64,000 nucleotides of DNA from CAZRXG01 sp964603985 (GTDB taxonomy: Bacteria; Chloroflexota; Anaerolineae; Aggregatilineales; UBA3940), in NCBI GenBank assembly GCA_964603985.1, contig CAZRXG010000017.1, forward strand, positions 16,298 through 80,297, in the 5' to 3' direction. The notes below the pieces were generated by a model. The model did no database searches, was not told the DNA's origin, and worked only from the letters and a program-made list of their open reading frames with translations. Shown piece after piece: positions 52,028 through 59,558 of the stretch (its first letter is position 1; each line of letters opens with the position of its first letter). The position numbers were made by a program, and so were the translations under genes.

Positions 52028-52651
52028 ATGACTCGACTCCTCCTGATACGACACGCGGAAAACGACTGGGTGCGCAGCGGACGATTGGCCGGATGGACGC
52101 CCGACATCCACCTGAACGAGGCGGGACAGCGCCAGGCTGAGGCGTTGGGGGAGCGCCTTGCAGCCGCAAAACTCCGGGCGGTATACTCAAGCCCGTTAGA
52201 GCGGGCCGTCGAGACGGCGCAGGCGGTGCTCAAACACCATCCGGACCTTGAACTGCGGATCGAGGAAGGGTTGGGGGAGGTCCACTTCGGGGCGTGGACG
52301 GGCAAGCGGCTGCGTAAGCTGGCGCGGACGCGGTTGTGGCGCGTGGTGCAGGGATATCCGAGTGGGATGCGCTTCCCGCAGGGGGAGAGCTTCCACGAGA
52401 TGCAGGCGCGCGTGGTGGGGACATTGGAGCGCATCGCAGGTGAGCACCCGCAGAGCGCGGTGGCGATCTTCTCGCACTCGGATGTGATTAAGGCCGTGGT
52501 GGCCTACTACGCAGGGATGCACCTCGACCTGTTCCAGCGGATCGTGATCTCACCGGCGTCGATCTCGATCATCGACCTGCACCGGATGAGACCGTTCATC
52601 GTGCAGTTGAACGATACCGGCCACTATGACCACCAGCGGGAGAGCGGTTGA
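52028..52651 (+). CDS. Histidine phosphatase family protein
   Basis: A 207-residue phosphoglycerate-mutase-like phosphatase. Catalytic His in LIRHAENDW (residue 8), second His in FSHSDVIKA (about 149), and substrate Arg in SSPLERAVETA. It lies next to DUF3090 and SCO1664-family genes, matching the MSMEG_4193-type phosphomutase of the actinobacterial cluster. The ATG at 52028 is 11 bases after miaB. Confidence 0.88.
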   Translation: MTRLLLIRHAENDWVRSGRLAGWTPDIHLNEAGQRQAEALGERLAAAKLRAVYSSPLERAVETAQAVLKHHPDLELRIEEGLGEVHFGAWTGKRLRKLARTRLWRVVQGYPSGMRFPQGESFHEMQARVVGTLERIAGEHPQSAVAIFSHSDVIKAVVAYYAGMHLDLFQRIVISPASISIIDLHRMRPFIVQLNDTGHYDHQRESG

Positions 52652-52740
52652 GGCCAACCAGAAGGGTCAAAGACCGGCCCGTGAGCAGGGTTGTGTTGGG
52701 TTGAGGCAGCTTCCACCGGCCTCCCGGACGAAGGTTATTT

Positions 52741-53274
52741 ATGCCTGAAGAGCTTGAATTTGACTCAGCAGACTTCATCACGGTGGGCACCATCGGCCCG
52801 CCCGGCCAGCGGGTTTTTCACCTGCAGGTCGGGAAGGGAAAGGACCTGCTGACGCTGACCATCGAGAAGGAACAGGCATCGGCGTTGGCGGACGGCATCG
52901 TCACGATCCTGGATGAGATCGAGAAGCAGCTTGAGATGTCGACGCCCGAAGTCGATACGTCGGCGCTGGACATGGACCTCCACGAGCCGATCCTGCCAGT
53001 CTTCAGGGCAGCCAGTATGGGGTTGGGTTACGATGTGGACAACGACCGCATCATCCTGGTGGTCAACGAACTGCTGCCCGAAGATGCACCGACAGAGCCG
53101 CGCGTCGTCCGGATGACGGCCACACGCACGCAGACGCGGGCGCTGGTCGACCACACACGCGAGGTCGTGGCAGCCGGGCGGCCAATCTGTGGGAACTGTG
53201 GACGCCCCATCGACCCAGATGGGCACTTTTGCCCGAAGAGCAACGGGCGGCGCAAGGAGCTGACGCAGACCTAG
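52741..53274 (+). CDS. DUF3090-family protein
   Basis: A 177-residue protein. VGTIGPPGQRVFHLQVGKGKDLLTLTIEKEQ and the C-terminal zinc-ribbon-like CGNCGRPIDPDGHFCPKSNGRR match DUF3090, a family best known from actinobacteria where it lies beside the histidine phosphatase and the SCO1664-type protein. Function unknown. It is the middle gene of that trio here. Confidence 0.85.
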   Translation: MPEELEFDSADFITVGTIGPPGQRVFHLQVGKGKDLLTLTIEKEQASALADGIVTILDEIEKQLEMSTPEVDTSALDMDLHEPILPVFRAASMGLGYDVDNDRIILVVNELLPEDAPTEPRVVRMTATRTQTRALVDHTREVVAAGRPICGNCGRPIDPDGHFCPKSNGRRKELTQT

Positions 53275-53385
53275 CGCAGCGGGTTTGATCGACGGACATC
53301 GCAGCCAGGGCAGACCTGATGAACTTTGCCCCCCACCCCCGACCCCTCCCCCACATTCCGCGCCTGACGGCGCTGGGGGGAGGGG

Positions 53386-53425
53386 GCAGCCAAGCAGCCG
53401 GGCAGCCAAGCAGCCAGGCAGCCAG
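53386..53425 (+). repeat. Five tandem 8-bp repeats
   Basis: Five copies of GCAGCCRR lie in the 53275-53492 gap before the SCO1664-family gene. Imperfect copies suggest replication slippage; no clear role. Confidence 0.7.
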
Positions 53426-53492
53426 ACGAACCACATTTCCGCCGTGGTCAGATTAAATGCTCAAGGTGCATTCGGTCTGCCCGTATACGATC

Positions 53493-54227
53493 ATGGCATT
53501 GACGTTTAACCAGCCGGACATGTCCGGCGAGCGGGCGCTGCAACTGCTCACACAGGGTGAGATGAAGGAAGCACACGGCATCCTGCCCTGGAGCACGAAT
53601 TACACCTTCCTGGTGACGGTCGGCGACGGGCAGCTAGAAGCGCTCGCGATCTACAAGCCGCGCCGGGGGGAACGCCCGCTGTGGGACTTCCCGGACGGCA
53701 CGCTGTGCCAGCGTGAGACAGCCGCCTTCGTGGTGAGCGAGGCGCTGGGGTGGCACATCGTGCCGCCGACGGTGATGCGAGATGGCCCGCACGGCATCGG
53801 GATGGCGCAGATCTTCGTGCCGCACGACCCGGATCGGACCTACTTCACCCTCGGGCCGGAGCACAGACCGCAACTGGCGCGCATCGCCTTGTTTGACCAC
53901 GTCACCAACAATGCGGACCGCAAGGCCGGGCACTGCCTGCTGGACGAGCAGGGGGTGATCCGGTCCATCGACCATGGGCTGTGCTTCCACGTCCAGCCGA
54001 AACTGCGCACCGTGATCTGGGACTTTGCCGGGCAGGCGATCCCGGCGGCGCTGCTGGATGACCTGTGCAGGCTGCGGGAGCAGTTTGGCGACCTGGGGAA
54101 GAAGCTGAAGACGCTGCTGAGCGTGGCAGAGATCGCGGTGTTGAGACGGCGGGTCGAGGGGCTGATTGAAGAAGGGGTTTACCCGCAGCCCGGCCCAGGG
54201 CGCAATTATCCCTGGCCGCCGGTTTAA
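53493..54227 (+). CDS. SCO1664-family protein (PI3/4-kinase-like fold)
   Basis: About 244 residues from the ATG at 53493. GILPWSTNYTFLVTV and EALAIYKPRRGERPLWDFPDGTLCQRETAAFVVSEALGW match the SCO1664 family, related to lipid/protein kinases: the Lys in YKP, and the DHVTNNADRKAGH plus SIDHGLCFH motifs supply the catalytic and metal-binding residues. Substrate unknown. No clear ribosome site marks the start; 53457 is an alternative. Confidence 0.85.
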   Translation: MALTFNQPDMSGERALQLLTQGEMKEAHGILPWSTNYTFLVTVGDGQLEALAIYKPRRGERPLWDFPDGTLCQRETAAFVVSEALGWHIVPPTVMRDGPHGIGMAQIFVPHDPDRTYFTLGPEHRPQLARIALFDHVTNNADRKAGHCLLDEQGVIRSIDHGLCFHVQPKLRTVIWDFAGQAIPAALLDDLCRLREQFGDLGKKLKTLLSVAEIAVLRRRVEGLIEEGVYPQPGPGRNYPWPPV

Positions 54228-54377
54228 ACCCCACCCCCCTCCCCGGCGCAGCAAAGCCGCGCCACCCCTCCCCCACGCTGCGCGGAGGGAGGGGTTGAAC
54301 GCCCTCTCACCGGCGCAGGTTGGGGGCAGCAGGGCGGCGGGGCAGCAATCAGGCGGGCAGGGGATCAGGGGGGAAGG

Positions 54378-55220
54378 TCAGGCGGTCTGGCACTCGTCGG
54401 TAAGCTGCGAATAGAGTGACACGACGTTGCCGTGATGCAACTGCTGAACCAGACCGTTGAGCGGAATGCGACTTTTGCCGCACTCCTCGATGTCGACGCT
54501 GTCGAGCGCTTCGGGGCCTTTCTTCTTCTTGACCAGCTCCTCCACACGGGCGCGCACGGTGTGGAGATAGTGCAGATCTTCCTCGATCTTGCCGGCTAAC
54601 TCGCCGCGCAGAATGACCTCGCCGTGCCCCTGCACCGCGTTTTCAAACGACATGGCGAGCAGCGACTCCAGGCTGGCAACGTAGTCCTCCCAACTACCGT
54701 CGGAGAAGAATGGGATGGGCATTAACGTGTCGGCGGCGAAAAGGATCCCCTCGTCCTTGACCAGACAGACGGTCGAGTCGGGGCTGTGGCCCGGCGTGTG
54801 CCAGATTTGCAGCGTGACACCGCCCAGATGCAGATTCATGACCCCCTGGTCGAAGATGACATCCGGCAGGCGCAGGCTCACGGCGGCCATCTCTCGTGAG
54901 CTTCGCCTGGCCTGGGCCAGCGCTTCACGCCCGCGCCCGTCCAGTAACTCGCGGCACAGGCGGTGGCTGACGACGCGCGCGTGCCTGAAGAAACACGAGC
55001 CGTAGGTATGATCGGCGTGATAGTGGGTGTTGACCACGTAACGAACCGGCGTGTCGTGCCGATCTTCGATGAACCTGATGATCTGGCGTGTCTCGACCGG
55101 GAAGGGCAGGGTGTCGATCACGATGGCACCGGCAGGCGTGATGATCGCGCCCGCCGTCACCTGCGCGTAAAGCTCACTGGTGAAGACATAGATATTATTA
55201 GCAACACGCTCACGAAGCAT
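54378..55220 (-). CDS. MBL-fold metallo-hydrolase
   Basis: A 280-residue metallo-beta-lactamase-fold protein. Zinc motif THYHADH (about 66-72), His in HTPGHSPDST, Asp in FAADTL and His in QGHGEV complete the two-metal site. The N-terminal YVFTSELYAQVTAGAIIT is typical of the cyclase/quinoprotein-type MBL subgroup. Substrate unknown. No operon partners. Confidence 0.84.
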   Translation of the reverse strand: MLRERVANNIYVFTSELYAQVTAGAIITPAGAIVIDTLPFPVETRQIIRFIEDRHDTPVRYVVNTHYHADHTYGSCFFRHARVVSHRLCRELLDGRGREALAQARRSSREMAAVSLRLPDVIFDQGVMNLHLGGVTLQIWHTPGHSPDSTVCLVKDEGILFAADTLMPIPFFSDGSWEDYVASLESLLAMSFENAVQGHGEVILRGELAGKIEEDLHYLHTVRARVEELVKKKKGPEALDSVDIEECGKSRIPLNGLVQQLHHGNVVSLYSQLTDECQTA

Positions 55221-55363
55221 GGATCAAGTGACTCTGTGACCTGGTGGTATAGTTTGGAGGAGAGACTACCTACCCCTACCTGCAAGTGAGCATAGCACAT
55301 CGAAATGCCGCCTGCAACCCTTTTCCCCTCCGCCCGCCCCGCGACCGACCAAAAGCAGCAACA

Positions 55364-55389
55364 AAAATGCTCCGGGCACCACCCGGAGC
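55364..55389 (-). terminator. Intrinsic terminator on minus strand
   Basis: GCTCCGGG (55369-55376) pairs with CCCGGAGC (55382-55389); on the minus strand it is followed by ATTTTTG. It lies about 300 bases downstream of the aspS stop and defines the 3' end of that transcript or of a small RNA. Confidence 0.8.
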
Positions 55390-55390
55390 G

Positions 55391-55691
55391 GGTCCTATCA
55401 CCGATTAAGATAAGGCCCTGACACGCTGTGTTCGCCAACGCACGTGAACCTGTTTTCACAGGTGGGTGCCGGGCCGCTAAAGCAGCGGTGGCTCAAGGCC
55501 TCGCATTTGTTAGCGGACGTCCAGCCCCCCGAACGTTAGGTGTTGGTTCATGACCGAGTACGATCACGAGCATGTCAGAGCAACTACGTTTTTACCACAT
55601 GGACACGCGGGTTGCAAATAGTCGTTCCTTCTGAGTGCGTATGAGGCAAGCTCCGCCGCGCCGCCCGGCCAGATCGCGAGATCGGGCCGGT
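55391..55691. other. Structured intergenic region between aspS and distal terminator
   Basis: No protein is visible. Paired segments: GTTCGCCAAC with GTTAGCGGAC (one mismatch), the hairpin CCTGT...ACAGG and the hairpin CCGCT...AGCGG lie within about 55425-55520. The sequence near 55535-55545 (CGTTAGGT) recalls an integron attC end. The class is not identified: possibly an aspS 3' UTR, a small RNA or a decayed repeat. Confidence 0.4.
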
Positions 55692-57461
55692 TTACACGTC
55701 GTCGGCCAGCCGAATGTGCAGTTCCTCAAGCTGCTCCGGTTCAACCGGGCTGGGTGCCCCGGCCATCAGATCAGCCGCGCGCTGGGTCTTGGGGAAGGCG
55801 ATCACCTCGCGGATATTCGGCTCGCCGGCCATCAACATGACCAGCCGATCCAGCCCGACCGCGATCCCGCCGTGCGGGGGCGCACCGTACTCGAAAGCCT
55901 CCAGCATATGGCCGAAGCGCTCGCGGGCCTGCTCGACATCCAGCCCGATCAGGCGGAAGATGGTCTCCTGCACGGCGCGGTCGTGGATACGGACGCTGCC
56001 CCCGGCGACCTCGTAGCCGTTGCACACCAGGTCGTACTGCCAACTGTGCACCGCGCCGGGATCGTCCTCCAGTAGAGACAGTTGGTCGGGCCGGGGCGAG
56101 GTGAACATGTGGTGTGAGGGATCCCAGCGCGACTCGTCCTCGTTCCACTCGAAGAGCGGGAAGTCAACGATCCAGCAGAAACACATCGCATCGTCCGAGG
56201 TAAGCGCCAGACGCGCGCCAAATTCGGTACGCAGCGCGGACAGCGCCTCGTTGGCGACGGCGGGTTGATCGGCCACCAGCAGAATCAGGTCGCCGGAGGC
56301 GGCCCCCGTCGCGGAGACCAACTCGGCCATCAGATCGCCAGCGAAAAACTTGGCGATGGACGAGCGCACGCCGCCGTCCGGCTCGACGGTGACGGGCACC
56401 AGACCCTTTGCGCCCGCCTCGGCTGCGATCTCCTCAAGCTCGCCGACCTGCTTGCGGCTGTAATCGCCGCAGCCGGGCGCGACGAGCGCCTTGACCACGC
56501 CCCCGGATTCGACGGTGGACGTGAAGATCCTGAACTCGCTCTGGGCGGCAATGGCACTCACGTCGGACAGCTCCAGGCCGAAGCGCAGGTCGGGGCGGTC
56601 GGTGCCGTAGCGGGACATGGCGTCGGCGTAGCTCAGGCGGGGGAAGGGGTTGAAGGTCAACGCCTTGCCGGAGACCTCCTCGATCAGGGCGATCATGAGC
56701 GACTCGATCAGAGCGAGGATGTCCTCGCGCTCGACGAAGCTCATCTCCAGGTCAAGCTGGGTGAATTCCGGCTGGCGGTCGCCGCGCTGGTCTTCGTCGC
56801 GGAAGCAGCGGGCGACCTGGAAATAACGCTCGTATCCGGCGACCATCAGGAGCTGCTTGAGCTGTTGGGGACTCTGCGGCAGGGCGTAAAAGCGACCAGG
56901 ATGGACGCGGCTGGGGACCAGGTAGTCGCGCGCGCCTTCGGGGGTGCTCTTGAAAAGAATGGGCGTCTCGACCTCGAGGAACTCGCGGTCGCTCAGGAAA
57001 TTGCGGATGAAGAGGATGGCCTGGTGGCGAAGGGTCAGGTTGTGCTGCATGCGTGCGCGGCGCAGGTCAAGGTAGCGGTAGCGCATGCGGACTTCCTCGT
57101 TGGCCTCTTTATTGCCGACAATCTCGATGGGTGGGGTCCTGGAGGGATTGAGGACGGCGATCCGCCCGGCGTGCACCTCGATCTCACCGGTGTCCATGTT
57201 GGGGTTGACGGTCTCCGGGTCGCGGGCGCTGACGGTGCCCTCGACCTGGAGGACGTACTCGCCCCGGGCCTGGCTGGCGACGGCGTGGGCTTCAGGGTTG
57301 GACCCGGCATCGACGACCACCTGAGTAACGCCCCAGCGGTCGCGGAGGTCGATAAAGACCAGATTACCGAAGTCGCGCCACTTGTTGACCCAGCCCGCCA
57401 GCACAACCTCCCGGCCAACATGGTCGGTGCGCAGCTCGCCACAGGTGTGTGTTTTCAGCAT
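55692..57461 (-). CDS. aspS: Aspartyl-tRNA synthetase (bacterial type)
   Basis: A 589-residue class II synthetase with N-terminal OB-fold anticodon domain (GWVNKWRDFGNLVFIDLRDRWG), catalytic core motif 2 (ARCFRDEDQRGDRQPEFTQLDLEMSF), the bacterial GAD insertion (about 285-420) and motif 3 GVAVGLDRLVMLMAGEPNIREV. The leader upstream reads both Asn and Asp codons, which would fit a non-discriminating enzyme that also loads tRNA-Asn for later amidation by GatCAB; the sequence does not prove this. AGGAGAGGA precedes the ATG. Confidence 0.94.
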   Translation of the reverse strand: MLKTHTCGELRTDHVGREVVLAGWVNKWRDFGNLVFIDLRDRWGVTQVVVDAGSNPEAHAVASQARGEYVLQVEGTVSARDPETVNPNMDTGEIEVHAGRIAVLNPSRTPPIEIVGNKEANEEVRMRYRYLDLRRARMQHNLTLRHQAILFIRNFLSDREFLEVETPILFKSTPEGARDYLVPSRVHPGRFYALPQSPQQLKQLLMVAGYERYFQVARCFRDEDQRGDRQPEFTQLDLEMSFVEREDILALIESLMIALIEEVSGKALTFNPFPRLSYADAMSRYGTDRPDLRFGLELSDVSAIAAQSEFRIFTSTVESGGVVKALVAPGCGDYSRKQVGELEEIAAEAGAKGLVPVTVEPDGGVRSSIAKFFAGDLMAELVSATGAASGDLILLVADQPAVANEALSALRTEFGARLALTSDDAMCFCWIVDFPLFEWNEDESRWDPSHHMFTSPRPDQLSLLEDDPGAVHSWQYDLVCNGYEVAGGSVRIHDRAVQETIFRLIGLDVEQARERFGHMLEAFEYGAPPHGGIAVGLDRLVMLMAGEPNIREVIAFPKTQRAADLMAGAPSPVEPEQLEELHIRLADDV

Positions 57462-57541
57462 GAAGTCCTCTCCTGCTCATGATGGATTCAGTGTACAAGG
57501 TAGCCCGAACCGGCACAGCTTTGCAAGCGACAGCCAGAACG

Positions 57542-57571
57542 AAAAACCGCCCGGCGAGGGGTGCGGGCGGT
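57542..57571 (-). terminator. aspS leader attenuator terminator
   Basis: On the minus strand ACCGCCCG (57571-57564) pairs with CGGGCGGT (57553-57546), followed by TTTTT. The 5' arm can instead pair with TGCGGGCGG (57621-57613) inside the leader ORF, giving an antiterminator of 9 bp. It sits about 80 bases before aspS. Confidence 0.85.
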
Positions 57572-57594
57572 CGTCTGGTCTGTGCAAGATGCGC

Positions 57595-57696
57595 TCAGCG
57601 CGTCGCCAGGCCCCGCCCGCAGACGCAAACGTCGTTATCGTTATTATTGTCGTTGTTCAGATAGGGCAGCGATTTGGCAATCACGGTGAGCGTCAA
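57595..57696 (-). CDS. aspS attenuation leader peptide with Asn/Asp codon run
   Basis: A 33-codon ORF starting with TTG at 57696, with AAAGGA 5 bases before it and about 20 bases after the predicted transcription start. It contains the run NNDNNNDND at 57657-57631: nine consecutive Asn or Asp codons (AAC, AAC, GAC, AAT, AAT, AAC, GAT, AAC, GAC). It ends with TGA at 57597-57595. Low charged tRNA-Asp or tRNA-Asn should stall the ribosome on the run and leave 57621-57613 free to form the antiterminator; normal supply lets the ribosome reach the stop and cover that segment, so the terminator forms. Confidence 0.85.
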   Translation of the reverse strand: MTLTVIAKSLPYLNNDNNNDNDVCVCGRGLATR

Positions 57697-57722
57697 CCTG
57701 TTCCTTTCTTCACGTTGCAGGC

Positions 57723-57752
57723 ATTGTAGCACACCCGCCAGCGGCGCGTCAA
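57723..57752 (-). promoter_or_regulatory. Promoter of aspS leader
   Basis: Minus strand: TTGACG, an 18-base spacer and TACAAT (5/6 each). Predicted start near 57716, just ahead of the leader-peptide ribosome site. Confidence 0.8.
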
Positions 57753-57887
57753 CAGGGGAGAGTGGAAAGGGGTGCGCTTGGATTGGGGGGCGAGTTTCCC
57801 GGATTCAGTCCGCAGATTGCGCAGATTACTCTGCAAATTTGCGGACAACAAACAATTCACCCCAAAACTCGACCACGCCCGGAGCAA

Positions 57888-57911
57888 GGGGCAGACACAC
57901 CGGTCTGCCCC
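57888..57911. repeat. REP-like stem-loop
   Basis: GGGGCAGAC pairs perfectly with GTCTGCCCC around a 6-base loop. It is one of the small intergenic palindromes in this window (compare 33560-33587). No T-tract, so it is not a clear terminator. The 57753-57971 gap otherwise holds only a degenerate GTCCGCAGATT repeat. Confidence 0.55.
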
Positions 57912-57971
57912 TACGGGAGTGCGCGCCTTATTTACTGCGCGCCGGGCGCGCGGCACGGACGTGCAACGCAA

Positions 57972-59522
57972 TCATTCAAACGACATCTCGATCAAACCGA
58001 GATCCAGTTCGATCATATCGGGCGGGATATTCTGCCACTTGTTCTCGCAGATATAGTCCTTCCCATAGATGAAGAAGGCCGAATAGGTTGCGCCGGTCGG
58101 CACCCCGACCAGGGTGAAGAAGCCCTTGCTGTCGGTCTCAGCCGAAGCGGTGACCAGATTCAGGTCCAGCTCGGGGGCGCTGAAGAATTCGTAGCAGGTG
58201 ACGCCCGGCACCAGGAAGCCGAACACGCCCCCGGACAGCGGCTTCTTGGTGTTGGCGTCAACCGCCTGGCCGTAGACGCGGATGCCGCCGGTAGAGGGGG
58301 CGGCCTTGGAAGAGCCGTCGTAGGTGACGGTCAGGCTGTAGGGGCTGGTCGTACTCGACCCCTTGTAAGAGGCGACCACGACGTAGTACGTCCCCCGCGA
58401 CGGGGGAGAGAACTCGATCATCTCTTCGGGGGATTCGCTCTCGGAGTAGGCCAGAACGCCGCTCTCGTCAAGCAGATAGAGGTCGTAGTCCGTGCCGGAC
58501 GGGATGCCCGTCAGCGTAGCCAGGATGGGCTGGGTGGTCGAGGTGGTGATGTAGAAAGCGTCCAGGTCGCCCTCCCACGAGATATAACCCTCGATGGTCT
58601 CGCCTGACGCCAGAGGGCCTTTGGCCGTATCCTGGTCGTCGTTCGGCTCGTAGGGGTCGGGATCCTCGCCGGGCGGCAGCGCAGCGGCGTCAGGCTCAGG
58701 CGGCGTGCCCTCGCCCACCTGGCGCACATAGGAAACCAGATTCACGGGGCGCAAGACGCCGATGCCGCCAATCGTCACGCCCTCACGTACATCGGGGTTG
58801 ACCCAGGTGGGAATCCCGACCAAACGGCCATACAGGTCGACCGCCGTCCCGCCGCTGTTACCGCCCGCGATGTCGGCGTCGGTCTTGATGATGACGCGCC
58901 GGGAGTGCCCGCCGACGTCGGCGCTCTCGAAGCCGCTCACGGAGCCGGTGGTGTAGGTGATAGTCTCGCCGCCGACGCCGGGATAGCCGAAGATGCGGAT
59001 GGGGTCGGCCAGGCGCAGGCTGTCCGAGTCACCGATCTCCACGTAGGGCAGGTCGGTGGGGCTGACGGGGTTGCCGTCCATGTCGGTCGTGATCTGCAAG
59101 ATCGCCAGGTCGATCTCCTCGTCGAAGTGCGTGATCTCGGCGATGAAACTCGGCTCCGGCGGCTGGTCGGGCTCGGTGGTCATCAGGACGACGATCACGG
59201 GCGCGCCGCAGGCGACGTGACAGTTGGTGAGGATCTCGCCTTCGGGAGAGATAATGGTGCCGGAACCGCCCCACAGTGCCTCCAATTCGTCACCGGCCCC
59301 ACGCGCGGCGACGATCTGCACCGCCGCATGGGTGATGTGGGCAATCTGCTCAGAGGACAGCTCGGTGGGGCGCTCGGCAGGGAGCGGTGTAGGCTCCTGC
59401 TGAATGATCGGCTGCTCGGTGGGCCGGGCCGACTCAGGTGGGGGAGCGGTGGTCGTTTCAGGCGCGTTGCAGGCCAGAGCAGCCAGCACGAGCACCGAAA
59501 TCACCAGGACTACTCGACGCAT
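57972..59522 (-). CDS. Secreted S1C trypsin-like serine protease with PPC domain
   Basis: About 516 residues. Lipoprotein signal with lipobox LAALAC, then a Thr/Pro linker. The protease domain (about 60-260) carries the triad: His in TNCHVACG, Asp in DLAILQI and Ser in AGGNSGG, the DegP/HtrA-related S1C group. A PPC (bacterial pre-peptidase C-terminal) domain follows (about 300-400), then a carboxypeptidase-regulatory-like beta domain. The ATG at 59522 is chosen because AGGAG lies upstream; 59543 is an alternative. The PrsW-like gene ends 36 bases upstream. Confidence 0.87.
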   Translation of the reverse strand: MRRVVLVISVLVLAALACNAPETTTAPPPESARPTEQPIIQQEPTPLPAERPTELSSEQIAHITHAAVQIVAARGAGDELEALWGGSGTIISPEGEILTNCHVACGAPVIVVLMTTEPDQPPEPSFIAEITHFDEEIDLAILQITTDMDGNPVSPTDLPYVEIGDSDSLRLADPIRIFGYPGVGGETITYTTGSVSGFESADVGGHSRRVIIKTDADIAGGNSGGTAVDLYGRLVGIPTWVNPDVREGVTIGGIGVLRPVNLVSYVRQVGEGTPPEPDAAALPPGEDPDPYEPNDDQDTAKGPLASGETIEGYISWEGDLDAFYITTSTTQPILATLTGIPSGTDYDLYLLDESGVLAYSESESPEEMIEFSPPSRGTYYVVVASYKGSSTTSPYSLTVTYDGSSKAAPSTGGIRVYGQAVDANTKKPLSGGVFGFLVPGVTCYEFFSAPELDLNLVTASAETDSKGFFTLVGVPTGATYSAFFIYGKDYICENKWQNIPPDMIELDLGLIEMSFE

Positions 59523-59558
59523 TGGTTTAATCTCCTGAACCATCGTGACACCCCCCTT

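Noticed and set aside
55400..55600. 6S RNA, RNase P RNA or tmRNA in the aspS-downstream gap
   Set aside because: Fragments such as TGTTCGC and GGCTCAAGG recall 6S RNA, but the length, closing stem and central bubble do not fit; no tmRNA or RNase P signature is present.
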